A stretch of 64,000 bases of DNA from UBA981 sp942490995 (GCA_942490995.1 CALOBG010000054.1:186001-250000); one strand, 5' to 3'; shown: positions 27,404 to 37,915, counted from the first letter of the stretch. Notes: generated by a model from the letters alone, not told the origin. Numbers and translations are program-made.

Positions 27404-28968
27404 TGCAGACGCGCGCGGCAGTCATCGCCCAGCTCGATCGACGCGGCGCATCCTACGACATCGCCGTTATTGGCGGTGGCGCCAATGGCGCCGGCATCGC
27501 GCTTGACGCCGCCAGCCGCGGTCTCAGTGTGGCGCTGTTCGAACGCGGCGACTTTGGCTCCGGCACCTCGTCGCGCAGCAGCAAGCTGATCCACGGCGGC
27601 GTGCGTTACGTCGGGCTCGGCCAATGGGGCCTGGTTCGCGAGGCCCTCGCCGAACGCGCCGCGCTGCTCAACAATGCCCCCGGCCTGGTCACCACCCAAC
27701 GTTTTATGCTCCCGGCTTACAGCCACCTCCAACGCGCCAAATTCCGCCTCGGACTGAAACTCTACGACTGGCTGGCGGGCAGCCGCGGCCTTGAAGCCAG
27801 CGTCGGTCTGGCAGCAGCCGATGCCGCCGCGCTCAGTCCAGCCTTACGCCGCGACGGACTGCGCGGCGCCGTGACGTACGACGACGCCATGTTCGACGAC
27901 GTGCGGCTGCTGATCAGCATCCTCGAGCGCGCCGGTGAGTACGGCGCCGCACTGTTGAACCACGCCGAGGTGAGCGCAATCACGCGCGATCGCAACGGTC
28001 GCGCCAGCGGCGTTGTGGTCCAGGATCGGCTCGGTGACCGCGAACTCGAACTCAGCGCTCGGGTTGTGATCAATGCCACCGGCGCCTACGCGGATGCAGT
28101 GCGCAAGCTCGACGACCCGGCGGCCGCCGTCACGCTCAGCCCCAGCCAGGGCACGCACATCGTGGTGGCCGGACGCTTCGGCGCCGCACCGAACGCACTC
28201 GTTCTGCCGCACAGGCGTGACGGCCGCATCCTGTTTGTACTGCCCTGGTACGGGCACACCCTGATCGGTACGACCGATACCCTGATGCCCGAGGCGCCCA
28301 GGGAACCGCGCGCGCTGGACGCCGAGGTCGAGGATATTCTCGCCGTCGCAGCAAGGTTTCTCGATCCGGCACCGAGGCGCGCCGACATTGAAAGCGTGTT
28401 CGCCGGGCTGCGGCCGCTGGTCGGCGTACCCGATGGCGCGCCGACTGCGCGCCGTTCTCGCGAACATGCCTTCGACGTCAGCCGCAGCGGGCTGGTCACC
28501 GTCAGCGGCGGAAAGTGGACAACCTACCGCCTGATCGCGGCCCAGGCCGTCGACCTGGCGGTCCGTCACGGCGATCTGCGGGCGCCGCCATCGAGCACCG
28601 CGGGGCTGGCGCTGGTGCGCCCTGATGCCGATGCAGAACAACGCTACGCGGACTGGGGTGCGGCCGGGGCGGGCCTAAGCGCGCTGGTGCGCGCGCAACC
28701 CGAACTCGGTATGGCCCTGCACCCCGAGCTGCCCTATTGCGGCGCGCATTTCGTGTGGGCCGCGCGTAACGAACAGGTTCTGACCGTCGCCGACGCGCTG
28801 GCTTATCGCAGTCGCGCCCTGTTTATCAACGCCGCGGCGGCGCTCGCGATAGCGCCGACGGTGGCGCGGCTGATGGCCCGTGAGTTGAAGCGTGACGAGG
28901 CCTGGATCAACAGTGAAATTGCGAACACGCGCCTGCGCGCCCAATATTTCTCGCTCGCACCGTTGTAA
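27403..28968 (+). CDS. glpD: FAD-dependent glycerol-3-phosphate dehydrogenase
   Basis: 521 residues from ATG 27403, inside the glpK stop. The FAD-binding dinucleotide motif IGGGANGAGIALDAASRG and the family segment SSRSSKLIHGGVRYVG are clear; the C-terminal DAO_C domain is present. A membrane-associated enzyme that passes electrons to quinone, giving dihydroxyacetone phosphate. The GDPD-GlpK-GlpD order makes a compact route from glycerophosphodiesters to glycolysis. No glpF or glpR is seen nearby. Confidence 0.93.
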   Translation: MQTRAAVIAQLDRRGASYDIAVIGGGANGAGIALDAASRGLSVALFERGDFGSGTSSRSSKLIHGGVRYVGLGQWGLVREALAERAALLNNAPGLVTTQRFMLPAYSHLQRAKFRLGLKLYDWLAGSRGLEASVGLAAADAAALSPALRRDGLRGAVTYDDAMFDDVRLLISILERAGEYGAALLNHAEVSAITRDRNGRASGVVVQDRLGDRELELSARVVINATGAYADAVRKLDDPAAAVTLSPSQGTHIVVAGRFGAAPNALVLPHRRDGRILFVLPWYGHTLIGTTDTLMPEAPREPRALDAEVEDILAVAARFLDPAPRRADIESVFAGLRPLVGVPDGAPTARRSREHAFDVSRSGLVTVSGGKWTTYRLIAAQAVDLAVRHGDLRAPPSSTAGLALVRPDADAEQRYADWGAAGAGLSALVRAQPELGMALHPELPYCGAHFVWAARNEQVLTVADALAYRSRALFINAAAALAIAPTVARLMARELKRDEAWINSEIANTRLRAQYFSLAPL

Positions 28969-28976
28969 AGAAAACA

Positions 28977-29903
28977 CTATTCCCATTCCAGTTCGCGAAA
29001 CGCACGCGAAACGTTCAGCGGATGAGCCCGTTCGCCGAGCGACCAGTGGCCACGTTCACCGCTGGCGACACTGTCGCTGGCCTCGTCGATGAACAGCCCG
29101 CGCTTGATCGCGGCACGGGTGTCGTCACGCAGCGCGGTGAGATAGCGCTGCTGGGCTTGCGCCCCGGCCGGCCAGTCGCGATCCGGGGCGCCGTGCCCCG
29201 GTATCACCAGGGTATAGGTGCGCGCCATGGTCTCGCTCATCCATGCCAGCCAGCCGCTCAGGCTGCCGTCCAGGATCGGCATGCGATCGCGGAACAGCAG
29301 GTCGCCGCTCCACAACGTGTTGGAGGCGCGGTCGTGGACCGTCAGATCGGTGGTCGTGTGCGCGGTGCCAACCGCGTGCAGGACCAGCACGCGCTGACCG
29401 AGGTCGAGTTCGACGGTGTCGTCGACCAACAGCCCGGGTCCGATCACGTGTGCCGCGCCGTCCGGCCCGAGTTCGGCGGCGAAGGATTCGGCAAAAAATT
29501 CGCGATTCGCGGCCATCGCTTCGGCCAGTGCATGGTGCCCGGCAAACTGCGTGTCGGGACCCTGAAAAGCGCTGTTGCCGAGCACGTGGTCGAAATGGAC
29601 ATGGGTGTTGATCACATAACACACCGGCTTGTCGGTGACCGCGGCGATGGCCTTCGCCAGCGCCTCGCCCGTTGCTATCGCGCCACCGCTATCGATCACC
29701 GCGACGCAGCGGGCGCCGACCACAAAGCCGATATTGGCGCTGTCGGCGCGCGCCGGGCTGTCGAGATCGACGAGCTGACCACGGTGCAGATACACGCCTG
29801 CGGCCACTTCCTCGACTTTGAAGGCATTGTCGGACGACGCATACAGGCCGGTACCGGACACCAGCAGCAGTGCCGCGCAGGCGAACTCCAAAAGCCGCTT
29901 CAT
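28977..29903 (-). CDS. Quinoprotein-relay metallo-beta-lactamase-fold hydrolase
   Basis: 308 residues with a signal peptide (MKRLLEFACAALLLVSGTGLYA). Zinc motif HVHFDH, then AVGTAHTTTD and IPGHGAPD, as in the SoxH-like quinoprotein relay system hydrolases found with PQQ dehydrogenases. A PQQ enzyme is encoded 12 kb away, which fits but does not prove a link. Periplasmic. Confidence 0.83.
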   Translation of the reverse strand: MKRLLEFACAALLLVSGTGLYASSDNAFKVEEVAAGVYLHRGQLVDLDSPARADSANIGFVVGARCVAVIDSGGAIATGEALAKAIAAVTDKPVCYVINTHVHFDHVLGNSAFQGPDTQFAGHHALAEAMAANREFFAESFAAELGPDGAAHVIGPGLLVDDTVELDLGQRVLVLHAVGTAHTTTDLTVHDRASNTLWSGDLLFRDRMPILDGSLSGWLAWMSETMARTYTLVIPGHGAPDRDWPAGAQAQQRYLTALRDDTRAAIKRGLFIDEASDSVASGERGHWSLGERAHPLNVSRAFRELEWE

Positions 29904-29968
29904 TACAAATGTCCGCTGATCACGATGCGCCCATCATAGCGGCAGGCGCCGGCCGCAGGCAGACGCCT

Positions 29969-30847
29969 TTAACTATTGGCGGCGTTGGCCAGGGGCGCGA
30001 TCGGGGTGGCAAGCGTTTCGCGCGCGGTGCTGAGATTGGCGTACAGGTGGTCGAGGATATCGCGCCCTTCGAGGCTGCGTTTGAGATGGCTGCTGGCAAC
30101 GCCGATATAAGGTTCCACGCTGTTCTCGAAAAACGCCGGATAACCGGTCAGCAGATCACCGGGCCGCTCGTAACCGACCAGTTTGTTGAAGCCGATTTCT
30201 TCGAACTCGTAGAAAATTGCCGACAGCTTGTGCAGGTAGCGCGGGTCGCTGAGCTGGCCGATCAGATCCGCGGCACGAACCAGACCCGGGAAGTCGTCGG
30301 TCTTTTTATACCAGGGATCGTCGGGGACCGGAAAGCGGGTGCGCTCGATGCAGGCGTTGATGAAGCCGACATCAATCAGATCATGCTCGAGATAGGTTTC
30401 TTCCACGAAGCGCTTGCCGCGGTTGACGTGGATTGGCATCAGCACCGCGTCGGAACTGCCTTCGACGTTCTTCAATGCCTGGCCGTCAAGGCCGGTGGCG
30501 AGGAGTTGTTCGGTGTCGCCGCGGCACAGGCCGCGAACGTAGCCGATATCGTGGCACAGCAGCGCGACCGCGGCATTGGCCCAGGTGCGTACCGGTAAGG
30601 CGCCCTCTGCGCGCTGCTTGTTTTTCAGGATCTCAAGACCGACCAGGGTGACGTGGGTGGTGTGTTCGACATTGTGGTAGAGGGCGTCGCTGCTGCTTAT
30701 TGCCGTCAGCGCGGCCTCGGCGACTTCACTGACCAGATCCAGCGCGGCACCGTCCTGCCCGGGGTATAGCGTGGCGAAATGCTCGGCGGCACGCTCACGG
30801 ATGATGGTCGTCAGTACTGTAGTGACGTTTAGCATACGGGGCGTCAC
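29969..30847 (-). CDS. HD-domain metal-dependent phosphohydrolase
   Basis: 292 residues. Metal ligands fit H...HD...D: YHNVEHTTHV then LLCHDIGYVRG. A C-terminal helical extension follows. Related to HD/PDEase-like proteins, but the substrate (nucleotide or signalling molecule) cannot be told from sequence. Stands alone. Confidence 0.8.
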   Translation of the reverse strand: MTPRMLNVTTVLTTIIRERAAEHFATLYPGQDGAALDLVSEVAEAALTAISSSDALYHNVEHTTHVTLVGLEILKNKQRAEGALPVRTWANAAVALLCHDIGYVRGLCRGDTEQLLATGLDGQALKNVEGSSDAVLMPIHVNRGKRFVEETYLEHDLIDVGFINACIERTRFPVPDDPWYKKTDDFPGLVRAADLIGQLSDPRYLHKLSAIFYEFEEIGFNKLVGYERPGDLLTGYPAFFENSVEPYIGVASSHLKRSLEGRDILDHLYANLSTARETLATPIAPLANAANS

Positions 30848-30993
30848 GCTCTGGTTGGTTCTATTTTCGCTGCACCGCAGCGCCCGAAGCCGAGTTCATC
30901 AAAATTCAGTATATGGGTTGGGTATCGGGCTGTTTCATTTCAGCGACCGAAATGTGACGAACTTGAGTTAATCGCAAGCGTGGCGTGGCAGCC

Positions 30994-33900
30994 TTATGCT
31001 GCAGTGCGGTAGCGCCAGACCATGAAGGCGCGGTACAGCATCGGGATCATGACCAGCGTGAGGGTGGTCGAGAACGTCAGGCCCCAGACGATGGCGGTCG
31101 CCACCGGGCCCCAGATAAACGATTCCCCGGCCAGTCCCGCGGCCAGCGAAAACAACCCGGCGATGGTCGTCGCCGAGGTGATCAGGATCGGCACAACCCG
31201 GCGCCGGGCGGCGTAAATGGTCGCGTGGATCAGGCTCATGCCGGCCTCGAGGCGGGCGTTGGCGGCGGAGATCAGCACGATCGAGGCATTCACCGCGATC
31301 CCCGCCAGGGCAACCATACCGTACATGGTGTAGAGGCTGAGCGGGTTGCCGGTGACCAGCAGGCCCAGCACCACGCCGGTAAAGGCCAGCGGCACGGTAA
31401 ACAGGATCAACAGCGGCTGCAGATAGCTGCGGAACTGGGTGCCCAGAATGATGTACATGAGGCCGAGACCGAGCACAAACAGCAGCGTGATGGCGTCGAG
31501 CGACTCCTCGATGTCGTCGAGCTCACCGGAAAAATCGATATCGATATTTGGATACTCGCCGGCCATGCGCTGCCATTGCTCCTGGAGCAGGCGATTGGCA
31601 GCGACGGTGTCAATACGAGCGCTGTCGATGTCGGCCTCGAGCGTAATCGCGCGTTTGTAGTCGTGGTGACGGATGTTGTACTGGCTGGTGCCCTGTTCGG
31701 CGTTGAACAGCTCGCCCAGCGCAATCGACAAGCCGCCCGGCATGGCGATGGTCTGGCGCAGCAAATCGTTGATATCCGAAACGCCGTCACCCTCGGCCCG
31801 CACCCGCACGCGGACCTCTTCGCCGCGGTGCTGAAACTCGGTGACGATTTCACCATCGACGTTCAGGCTGACCGCGCGCGACACCGCGGTCGGATCGAGT
31901 CCGGCGCGCTTGATCGCCTCGCCATTGTGGCGCAGGACCAGTTCGGGGTTACCGGGCCGGTAGTCGACCGCCACATCCTGAAACAGGTCGTTGCTTTCGA
32001 GGAAGGCCTGCAGTTTGCCGACCACCACCAGGATCTCCTCGTAGCGATCGCCGCGGATCTTGAGCTTGACCGGGCGTTGGGTCGGTGGTCCGTCGGTGAG
32101 ACGTAACATCCAGATTTTCTTCGGGCCGGGGTAATCCGCGACCGCCGTCTCGATCGCGTCGGCGACCTCGAACACGTGTCGATCGCCAGGCCGGGCCGGA
32201 TTGAGACTGATCAGGATCTGGCCGACCACGTCGCCGAACACGTTGTCGGTTTCGGTAAACAGCTGGCCGGCATAAGTCAGCGTGCCGCGCAGTTCGTCAT
32301 CGTCGATAACCGCTCGCGCACGCTGTTCCAGGGCGCTCACCGCGCGCGAGGTTTCCTCGAGGCTGGTGCCCGGCGGCATCTCGACGCTGACGTACAGCAG
32401 GCGCACGGCGTCGCCCTGGAAAAAATCGACCCGTACATGCCCCGAGGCCAGGGTGCCGACCGCCAGCGCGATACTCACGGCGGCTGCAAGGATGGCCAGC
32501 CACGGCCGGCGCAGCACGGCGATCAGAATGCGCGTGTAACGCAGGCGCAACCAGTGCGTGAAACGCTCGCGGCGACGATGGATCGCCGACGGCCGCGAAA
32601 AATCGATGCGCAGCGCGATCACGTGCGCGGGCAGCATCCAGTACGCTTCCAGCAGACTGACGCCGATCGCGACGCTGACCACGATCGGGATCACGCGCAT
32701 GAATTCACCGAGTACGCCCGGCAGCAGCGCCAGTGGCAGAAACGCGGCAACCGTGGTCAGTACCGAGGTCGTGACCGGGGCCGCCACCTCGAGCAGGCCG
32801 CCGAGCGCCGCATCGAGGGCGTCGGCGCCGCGCTGCAGCCGCTGGTAGATGGCTTCGACCACCACCACCGCGTCATCGACCAGCATGCCGAGAGAAATCA
32901 CTACCCCGAGCAGGACCGTGTTGTTGACCGTCATGCCGGCGACATTGAGCACAATAAAGGTGGCGGCGAGCGTGAACGGAATACCGATGCTGGTCAGCAC
33001 CGCGATCCGCGAACCCAGGAACAACCACGTCACGAGCAGCACCAGGGCCAGTCCGATCGCGGCGTTGGCCTGCATCAGGTCCAGCGCCTCGCGCGTACTG
33101 ACGGTCTGGTCGTCGACCAGAAACAGCTCGACGCCGGTCTTGGATGTGAGTTGATTGCGGCGATCGATGTAGGCCTGCAGGCTGGCAACGAGATCGAGGA
33201 CGTTCGCGTCCTCTTCTTTCGTCACCGCCATCATCATCGCCGGGTGGCCGTTGAAGCTGACCAGTTCTTCGGCTTCCTCGGTGGCGAAAGAAATGTCGGC
33301 CAGGGTACCCAGCTCGACCACGCCGCTGGCGGTGATCACCGGCAGGCGCGCCAGGGTTTCGGGATCGGCGGTGGTCCCCGCGATACGCACCAGCCAGCGA
33401 CCGCTGGCGGTGGCGACGTCACCGGCCGAGACATCGCGAAAATAGCCGCGTACGGTATCGGCGACGTCGGCGGCCGTGATCCCGAGTCCGAGCAGACGCT
33501 CCGGGTAAAATTCGATCAGCAGTTCCGGGCGCGGCTGGCCCAGCGCGTTGATCGCATCGACGCCGGCGATTTCTTCGATGTCGCGCTTGGCATAGCGTGC
33601 CTGGCGGCGGAGGTTGTCATCCAGGCCCTGGCCGTGGATAACGACCGTCGCGGTCGGAAACCAGGTCGACGAGGTCAGCTCGTAGAAAATCGGATCGTCG
33701 GCTTCGGCCGGCAGCTCGTCGTTATAAACGTTCTGCACTTCGCGCCGCAGATCGATGACCCGCTTGTCGTAGGTCGGACCGTCGATGTAGTCGAAACGCA
33801 CGATGATATTCGAGGTATTTTCGCGCGAGGTGCTGGACACGAACTTGATGTCGCGGACCGAACGCTGAATGGCCTCCTCGATCGGATCGGTGACGCGCTT

Positions 33901-34080
33901 CTCGACGTCCTCGGCCGAAGCGCCGGGCAGGACCGTGATGATGTTGACCCAGTTGAGTTTGATCTGCGGATCCTTGGCCCGCGGCATCTGCACGTAGGAC
34001 ACCGCGCCGAGTACCAGGACCAGGGCGAAAACGAGGTTGGCCAGCACATGATTGCGCAGCAACGCGGCGAGCAGGGTCAT
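30994..34080 (-). CDS. RND-family efflux permease (AcrB/HAE1-like)
   Basis: 1028 residues with twelve predicted membrane helices and two large periplasmic loops. The proton-relay Asp pair is visible in helix 4 (GMLVDDAVVVVEAI). Its start overlaps the adaptor stop (ATGA). It belongs to the hydrophobe-exporting RND branch rather than the heavy-metal branch, judging from helix 4. No outer-membrane channel gene is adjacent, so a TolC elsewhere is assumed. Confidence 0.93.
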   Translation of the reverse strand: MTLLAALLRNHVLANLVFALVLVLGAVSYVQMPRAKDPQIKLNWVNIITVLPGASAEDVEKRVTDPIEEAIQRSVRDIKFVSSTSRENTSNIIVRFDYIDGPTYDKRVIDLRREVQNVYNDELPAEADDPIFYELTSSTWFPTATVVIHGQGLDDNLRRQARYAKRDIEEIAGVDAINALGQPRPELLIEFYPERLLGLGITAADVADTVRGYFRDVSAGDVATASGRWLVRIAGTTADPETLARLPVITASGVVELGTLADISFATEEAEELVSFNGHPAMMMAVTKEEDANVLDLVASLQAYIDRRNQLTSKTGVELFLVDDQTVSTREALDLMQANAAIGLALVLLVTWLFLGSRIAVLTSIGIPFTLAATFIVLNVAGMTVNNTVLLGVVISLGMLVDDAVVVVEAIYQRLQRGADALDAALGGLLEVAAPVTTSVLTTVAAFLPLALLPGVLGEFMRVIPIVVSVAIGVSLLEAYWMLPAHVIALRIDFSRPSAIHRRRERFTHWLRLRYTRILIAVLRRPWLAILAAAVSIALAVGTLASGHVRVDFFQGDAVRLLYVSVEMPPGTSLEETSRAVSALEQRARAVIDDDELRGTLTYAGQLFTETDNVFGDVVGQILISLNPARPGDRHVFEVADAIETAVADYPGPKKIWMLRLTDGPPTQRPVKLKIRGDRYEEILVVVGKLQAFLESNDLFQDVAVDYRPGNPELVLRHNGEAIKRAGLDPTAVSRAVSLNVDGEIVTEFQHRGEEVRVRVRAEGDGVSDINDLLRQTIAMPGGLSIALGELFNAEQGTSQYNIRHHDYKRAITLEADIDSARIDTVAANRLLQEQWQRMAGEYPNIDIDFSGELDDIEESLDAITLLFVLGLGLMYIILGTQFRSYLQPLLILFTVPLAFTGVVLGLLVTGNPLSLYTMYGMVALAGIAVNASIVLISAANARLEAGMSLIHATIYAARRRVVPILITSATTIAGLFSLAAGLAGESFIWGPVATAIVWGLTFSTTLTLVMIPMLYRAFMVWRYRTAA

Positions 34081-35120
34081 GGCTGGTCGAGCAGCTCCAC
34101 CGCTTCGCCGTCGCTGAGCGCGTAGTGACCGTCGACAACGACCACGCTGGCGGTGTCGATCGCGACCGGACTGGCGCGTCCGGCCTGCGCCCGCGGTGCC
34201 GCTACGAAGCGTGCCCGGCCCTGTTCGACAACAAAAAAGCCCAGCGCCTCTTCACGCCGGACCAGGTATTTGCCCGGCAGGTGCGCGCGGCTGTCGCGCC
34301 ACACCAGCTGGCCGGCGCGTCCGCTCAGTGGACGCTGGTCGGTGAAACGCAGGCGCACCTCGCGGTTACGGGTTTCGGTATTGACCGCCGCAACTGCCTG
34401 GCGCACCACAACCGGATAACGTTCGTCGCCGGCCACGAACTCCAGCGCTGCGCTGCGTTCAATCGCGGCGACATCGTCGACTCCGATCTGGGCGGATAAC
34501 TCCAGATCGTCGACGTCAATGACCCGCGCCACCGGGTCACCAACCGCGACGTAGCGGCCGACCGGTGCCAGCCGCGAGCGCAGCAGCGCGCGATACGGGG
34601 CACGGATCGCACAGCGGCTGACGGCCACCTCGTCAGCAGCGATGCGCGCCTGCGCGGATCTGACCTCGGCCACCAGCACCGCGCGTTCGGCTTCGCGCTC
34701 GTCGAGTACTTCGACGGCAATTGAATTGCGCTCACGCAGCTCGCGCGCCCGCACCAGGCGTCGCTCGGCCAGCTCGAGGCGGGCCGCGACCACGTCCAGG
34801 GCAGCGCGTGCGGCGCGCAGTGCGATTGTGTAGTCGCGACAATCGAGGCTCGCAATCACGGCGCCCGCGGCGACGATGTCGCCGACGCGAGGGTCGAAAG
34901 CCACCACCCGGGCCGCGACCTCGGCGCTGATTTCCGCTTCGCTGTTTGACACTACCGTCGCCGGCGCCGTGCGTTCCGGATACACCGCGATCGAAGCCAG
35001 GGTATTGACGCGTACCGGCGCGGCGCCGGCGTCCGCCACCAGACACCAGGCCGTCACCCACAACAACACGGCGAGCAGTCGGCGGGTGCAAACGGTTTTA
35101 GCAGGTTCAGGATTATTCAC
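34077..35120 (-). CDS. RND efflux membrane-fusion (adaptor) protein
   Basis: 347 residues with an N-terminal hydrophobic segment. A lipoyl-like domain (VGDIVAAGAVIASLDCRDY) brackets an alpha-hairpin rich in Ala, Arg and Glu, followed by beta-barrel and membrane-proximal domains. Bridges the permease to the outer-membrane channel. First gene of the two-gene operon. No regulator is adjacent. Confidence 0.9.
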   Translation of the reverse strand: MNNPEPAKTVCTRRLLAVLLWVTAWCLVADAGAAPVRVNTLASIAVYPERTAPATVVSNSEAEISAEVAARVVAFDPRVGDIVAAGAVIASLDCRDYTIALRAARAALDVVAARLELAERRLVRARELRERNSIAVEVLDEREAERAVLVAEVRSAQARIAADEVAVSRCAIRAPYRALLRSRLAPVGRYVAVGDPVARVIDVDDLELSAQIGVDDVAAIERSAALEFVAGDERYPVVVRQAVAAVNTETRNREVRLRFTDQRPLSGRAGQLVWRDSRAHLPGKYLVRREEALGFFVVEQGRARFVAAPRAQAGRASPVAIDTASVVVVDGHYALSDGEAVELLDQP

Positions 35121-35204
35121 GTCGGCGCCAATCGTTGTGGCCGGCGCTGTCGGGCCGGGGTCGGGCTAAAAACAACGCAGAATACCACCCTCCGCGGGTG
35201 AAGC

Positions 35205-36060
35205 TCAGCGTTGGTCGTGAACAGGCGGCACGAGTCGCAGGATCGTCGCGGTACGCGCAAACACCGCGGCCGGTACACCGAGCGCCGACTTCAGCGCGAT
35301 ATCGCGGTCGAGCGGATTGTCGAGCGCGGCTGCATAACGCAGTTCGGCGAGCGGCGCGCTGCCGACGTGCCAGCCCGCCCACACCAGCGGGAAAAACTGC
35401 AGCGGCCAGTCGCTGCCGTGGAGCATGCGCAGGTCGACACCGGGTTCAGTGCGCGACGCGGATAGCCGAGCTTGTTGACCTGGGTCAGGCTCGAGATCTC
35501 GGTGAACAGGTTCGGATAAGCCTCGAACAGTTTCAGCAGACGGGTGAAATTTTCCTCGCCGCCGTTGTCGCCGGTGGTCGCGATATGTGCGGCGATGACC
35601 GTGACCCCCAGGTCGAGGGGACGCAGGAGTCGTTGCGGATGGAGGGGTTGTCGGCGTCGTGAAAGGCGCGTTTTTCGTCACCGAAGCACCAGAGAGCAGC
35701 CCCGGCGCGTCAGACGTCGAGAGACGCGTCAGGCGCGGGTCGAGCAGGTCGATGGCCATGATCGCCGGGATCCATTTGAGCAATACCGGCGGGGGGGCCT
35801 CGGGTTGGCCGGGCGTGGGCGATACGGTTGATACTCGGGGGTTCGCGGGGGGGCGGCAGGTAGTTATTGGGACGTAAATGGGTGGGTAGTGGGCGGCAAC
35901 GGGGGGGGTGAGGGGACGGGATAGGCCGCCAGCGTTAAGGGCCTTATACGGCTGGCTTTCCTCAGAGGACAAGAGGGACGCCGATTTATATCTGGGTGGG
36001 GGGGCTGCGGGGGGATGGGGCATATCGTGTGGTTTACGGGGGGGGCGGCCTTTCGAACCT
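35205..36060 (-). pseudogene. Amidohydrolase, several frameshifts, 5' part garbled
   Basis: The C-terminal third is intact and typical (RMLHGSDWPLQFFPLVWAGW, then PLDRDIALKSALGVP). Moving upstream the protein continues in other frames: FEAYPNLFTEISSLTQVNKLGY, then LDLGVTVIAAHIATTGDNGG, then LLKWIPAIMAIDLLDPRLTR. At least three frame changes lie between 35440 and 35760. Beyond 35780 the sequence is unusually rich in runs of seven or more G, and no coherent N-terminus can be read. Either a decayed gene or poor sequence. It follows pcaC on the same strand. Confidence 0.75.
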
Positions 36061-36141
36061 CGGCGGCGGTCGCGAAGCGTCGTCGGCGCGGCGCACAGCG
36101 CTGCCGCAGTAATCGAAAGATAGCGAAATCGGCGGACTCGA

Positions 36142-36531
36142 TCAGATCTCGGCGTCGATGGCATTAAACACGTCCTGCGCGAGTTTGAAGCCATGGTTAG
36201 CGGCCGGCACCCCGCAATAGATCGCCGCATGCAACAGCACTTCCTTGATCTCCTCGCGGGTGAGGCCGTTATTCAGCGCCGCCCGTACGTGCAGTACCAG
36301 TTCGTCACCGCGATTGAGGGCAAGCAGCATCGACAGCGTCATGAAACTGCGGGTGCGCCGGTCGAGCCCTGGACGCTGCCAGATCTCGCCCCAGGCGTAG
36401 CGGGTTGCGAGGTCGTGAAAGTCCGCATTGAACGAAGTTTTATTGTTCTCCGCACGCTGCACGTGGGCATCGCCCAGCACTTCGCGACGGGTCGCTATGC
36501 CGGTTTCGAATCGTTGTTTGTCATCCATCAC
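36142..36531 (-). CDS. pcaC: 4-carboxymuconolactone decarboxylase
   Basis: 129 residues, the size of the stand-alone enzyme rather than the PcaL fusion. The AhpD-like fold shows LDRRTRSFMTLSMLLALNRG and EVLLHAAIYCGVPAAN. Removes CO2 from 4-carboxymuconolactone in the protocatechuate branch of the beta-ketoadipate pathway. Overlaps the pcaB end by eleven bases. A pcaD gene for the next step is not in the window. Confidence 0.93.
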   Translation of the reverse strand: MMDDKQRFETGIATRREVLGDAHVQRAENNKTSFNADFHDLATRYAWGEIWQRPGLDRRTRSFMTLSMLLALNRGDELVLHVRAALNNGLTREEIKEVLLHAAIYCGVPAANHGFKLAQDVFNAIDAEI

Positions 36532-37906
36532 TCGGGGTCCTCGCTTGCTTGCTGGAAGCGTTTTCTATTGTGGCTGCACGTGCCAGTACCTGCTCGACGA
36601 GCGCCGTGGAAACGCCGAGAAAATTATTCGGATCAAGCGCCGCCCGCAGTTGCTCCGCATCCAGATGGCGGCATACGATCTCATCCGCGGCCAGTATGTC
36701 GCCGAGCGCGGTTGCGCTGGATTCGGCCCGCACCACGGCGCCTTTGACGAGGTCCTGGGCGGCCCCGCGACCGAGCGCCGGGGCCAGCGCCATCACCACC
36801 GCCTCGCTCATGACCAGGCCTCGAGTAAGGTCGAGATTGGCGCGCATTCGCGCGCGGTCGACTTCGATCCCGGTCAGCGATTTATCGAGCTGTTCGGCGG
36901 CGCCGGCACTGACCACAAACAGATCACACAAAGCCGCGTTTTCGGCATGCCAGGCGCCGGCGGCACGCTCGTGCCAGTGATCGAAGGCCGCGTAGACCGT
37001 CGCCAGCAGGCCCGGCGCCCGTCGCGCGCTGGCGCACACCGCGATCGCCGCGACCGGGTTGCGTTTGTGCGGCAGGGCCGATGAACCGCCGCGCCCGACC
37101 GCCGCGGCCTCACGCAATTCACCGACCTCGGTCTGCGCCATCAGCACGATATCGCCGGCAATCTTGCCGCACGTCGCCGCCAGCTCGCCGAGTGCCGCGG
37201 CCAGTTCGCGCACCACCGAGCGTTCGGTGTGCCAGGGCGCGATGGCATTGAGTCCGAGACGCCTGGCGACCCCTGCCGCGAGTTCCGCGCCGCGGGTATC
37301 AAACGCGGCCAGGGTGCCACTCGCGCCGCCAAACTGAAGCGGCAGACCGGCGTTCAATGCGGCCAATCGCAGGCGCACGTTGAGCAGGCCGTTCAGCCAG
37401 GTCGCGACCTTGCCGGCAAAACTGCCGGGCGCGGCGTGCTGCGACAGGGTGCGCACGACCATCATCGTGCCGCGATGTTCATCCGCGAGCGTGCACAGCG
37501 TCGCGCTGATGGCGCCGAGCACGTCATCGATCTGCCTCAGCGCGTCGCGGCAACACAACATGACGGCGCTGTCCATGACGTCCTGACTGGTCGAGCCCCA
37601 GTGCACATAGCGCGCCGCCTCGGCGTCTTTTGCGGCAACCCGCGCGGTCAAAGCCCGGACCAGCGGAATGGCGGGGTTACTGGCTTCCGCCGTCGCCAGG
37701 CGCAGCTGCTCGAGATCGTAGTCCGGCGCTGCGGCCTGCGCCGCGATGCACGCCGCCGCGGCGTCCGGAATGAAGCCCAGATCGGCCTGCGTCTGCGCCA
37801 GCGCGGATTCGAATTCGAGCATGCGCACGAGCAATGCCGGCGCATCGAAACAGCGCGCTACCGTGACCGAGTTGAGATAACCGTCGCTGAATGCGGAGCC
37901 TGCCAT
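36521..37906 (-). CDS. pcaB: 3-carboxy-cis,cis-muconate cycloisomerase
   Basis: 461 residues in the fumarase/aspartase superfamily; the signature loop GSSALPHKRNPVA is present, as is GSTSQDVMDSA. Cyclises the ring-cleavage product to 4-carboxymuconolactone. Lies between pobA and pcaC in a five-gene run. Confidence 0.93.
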   Translation of the reverse strand: MAGSAFSDGYLNSVTVARCFDAPALLVRMLEFESALAQTQADLGFIPDAAAACIAAQAAAPDYDLEQLRLATAEASNPAIPLVRALTARVAAKDAEAARYVHWGSTSQDVMDSAVMLCCRDALRQIDDVLGAISATLCTLADEHRGTMMVVRTLSQHAAPGSFAGKVATWLNGLLNVRLRLAALNAGLPLQFGGASGTLAAFDTRGAELAAGVARRLGLNAIAPWHTERSVVRELAAALGELAATCGKIAGDIVLMAQTEVGELREAAAVGRGGSSALPHKRNPVAAIAVCASARRAPGLLATVYAAFDHWHERAAGAWHAENAALCDLFVVSAGAAEQLDKSLTGIEVDRARMRANLDLTRGLVMSEAVVMALAPALGRGAAQDLVKGAVVRAESSATALGDILAADEIVCRHLDAEQLRAALDPNNFLGVSTALVEQVLARAATIENASSKQARTPSDG

Positions 37907-37915
37907 GCGCGCCGT

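Noticed and set aside
32176..34125. 649-codon open frame opposite the RND permease
   Set aside because: It is a mirror frame of a high-GC gene. Its translation is rich in Arg, His, Gly and Gln with no domain, and the minus-strand permease is unmistakable.
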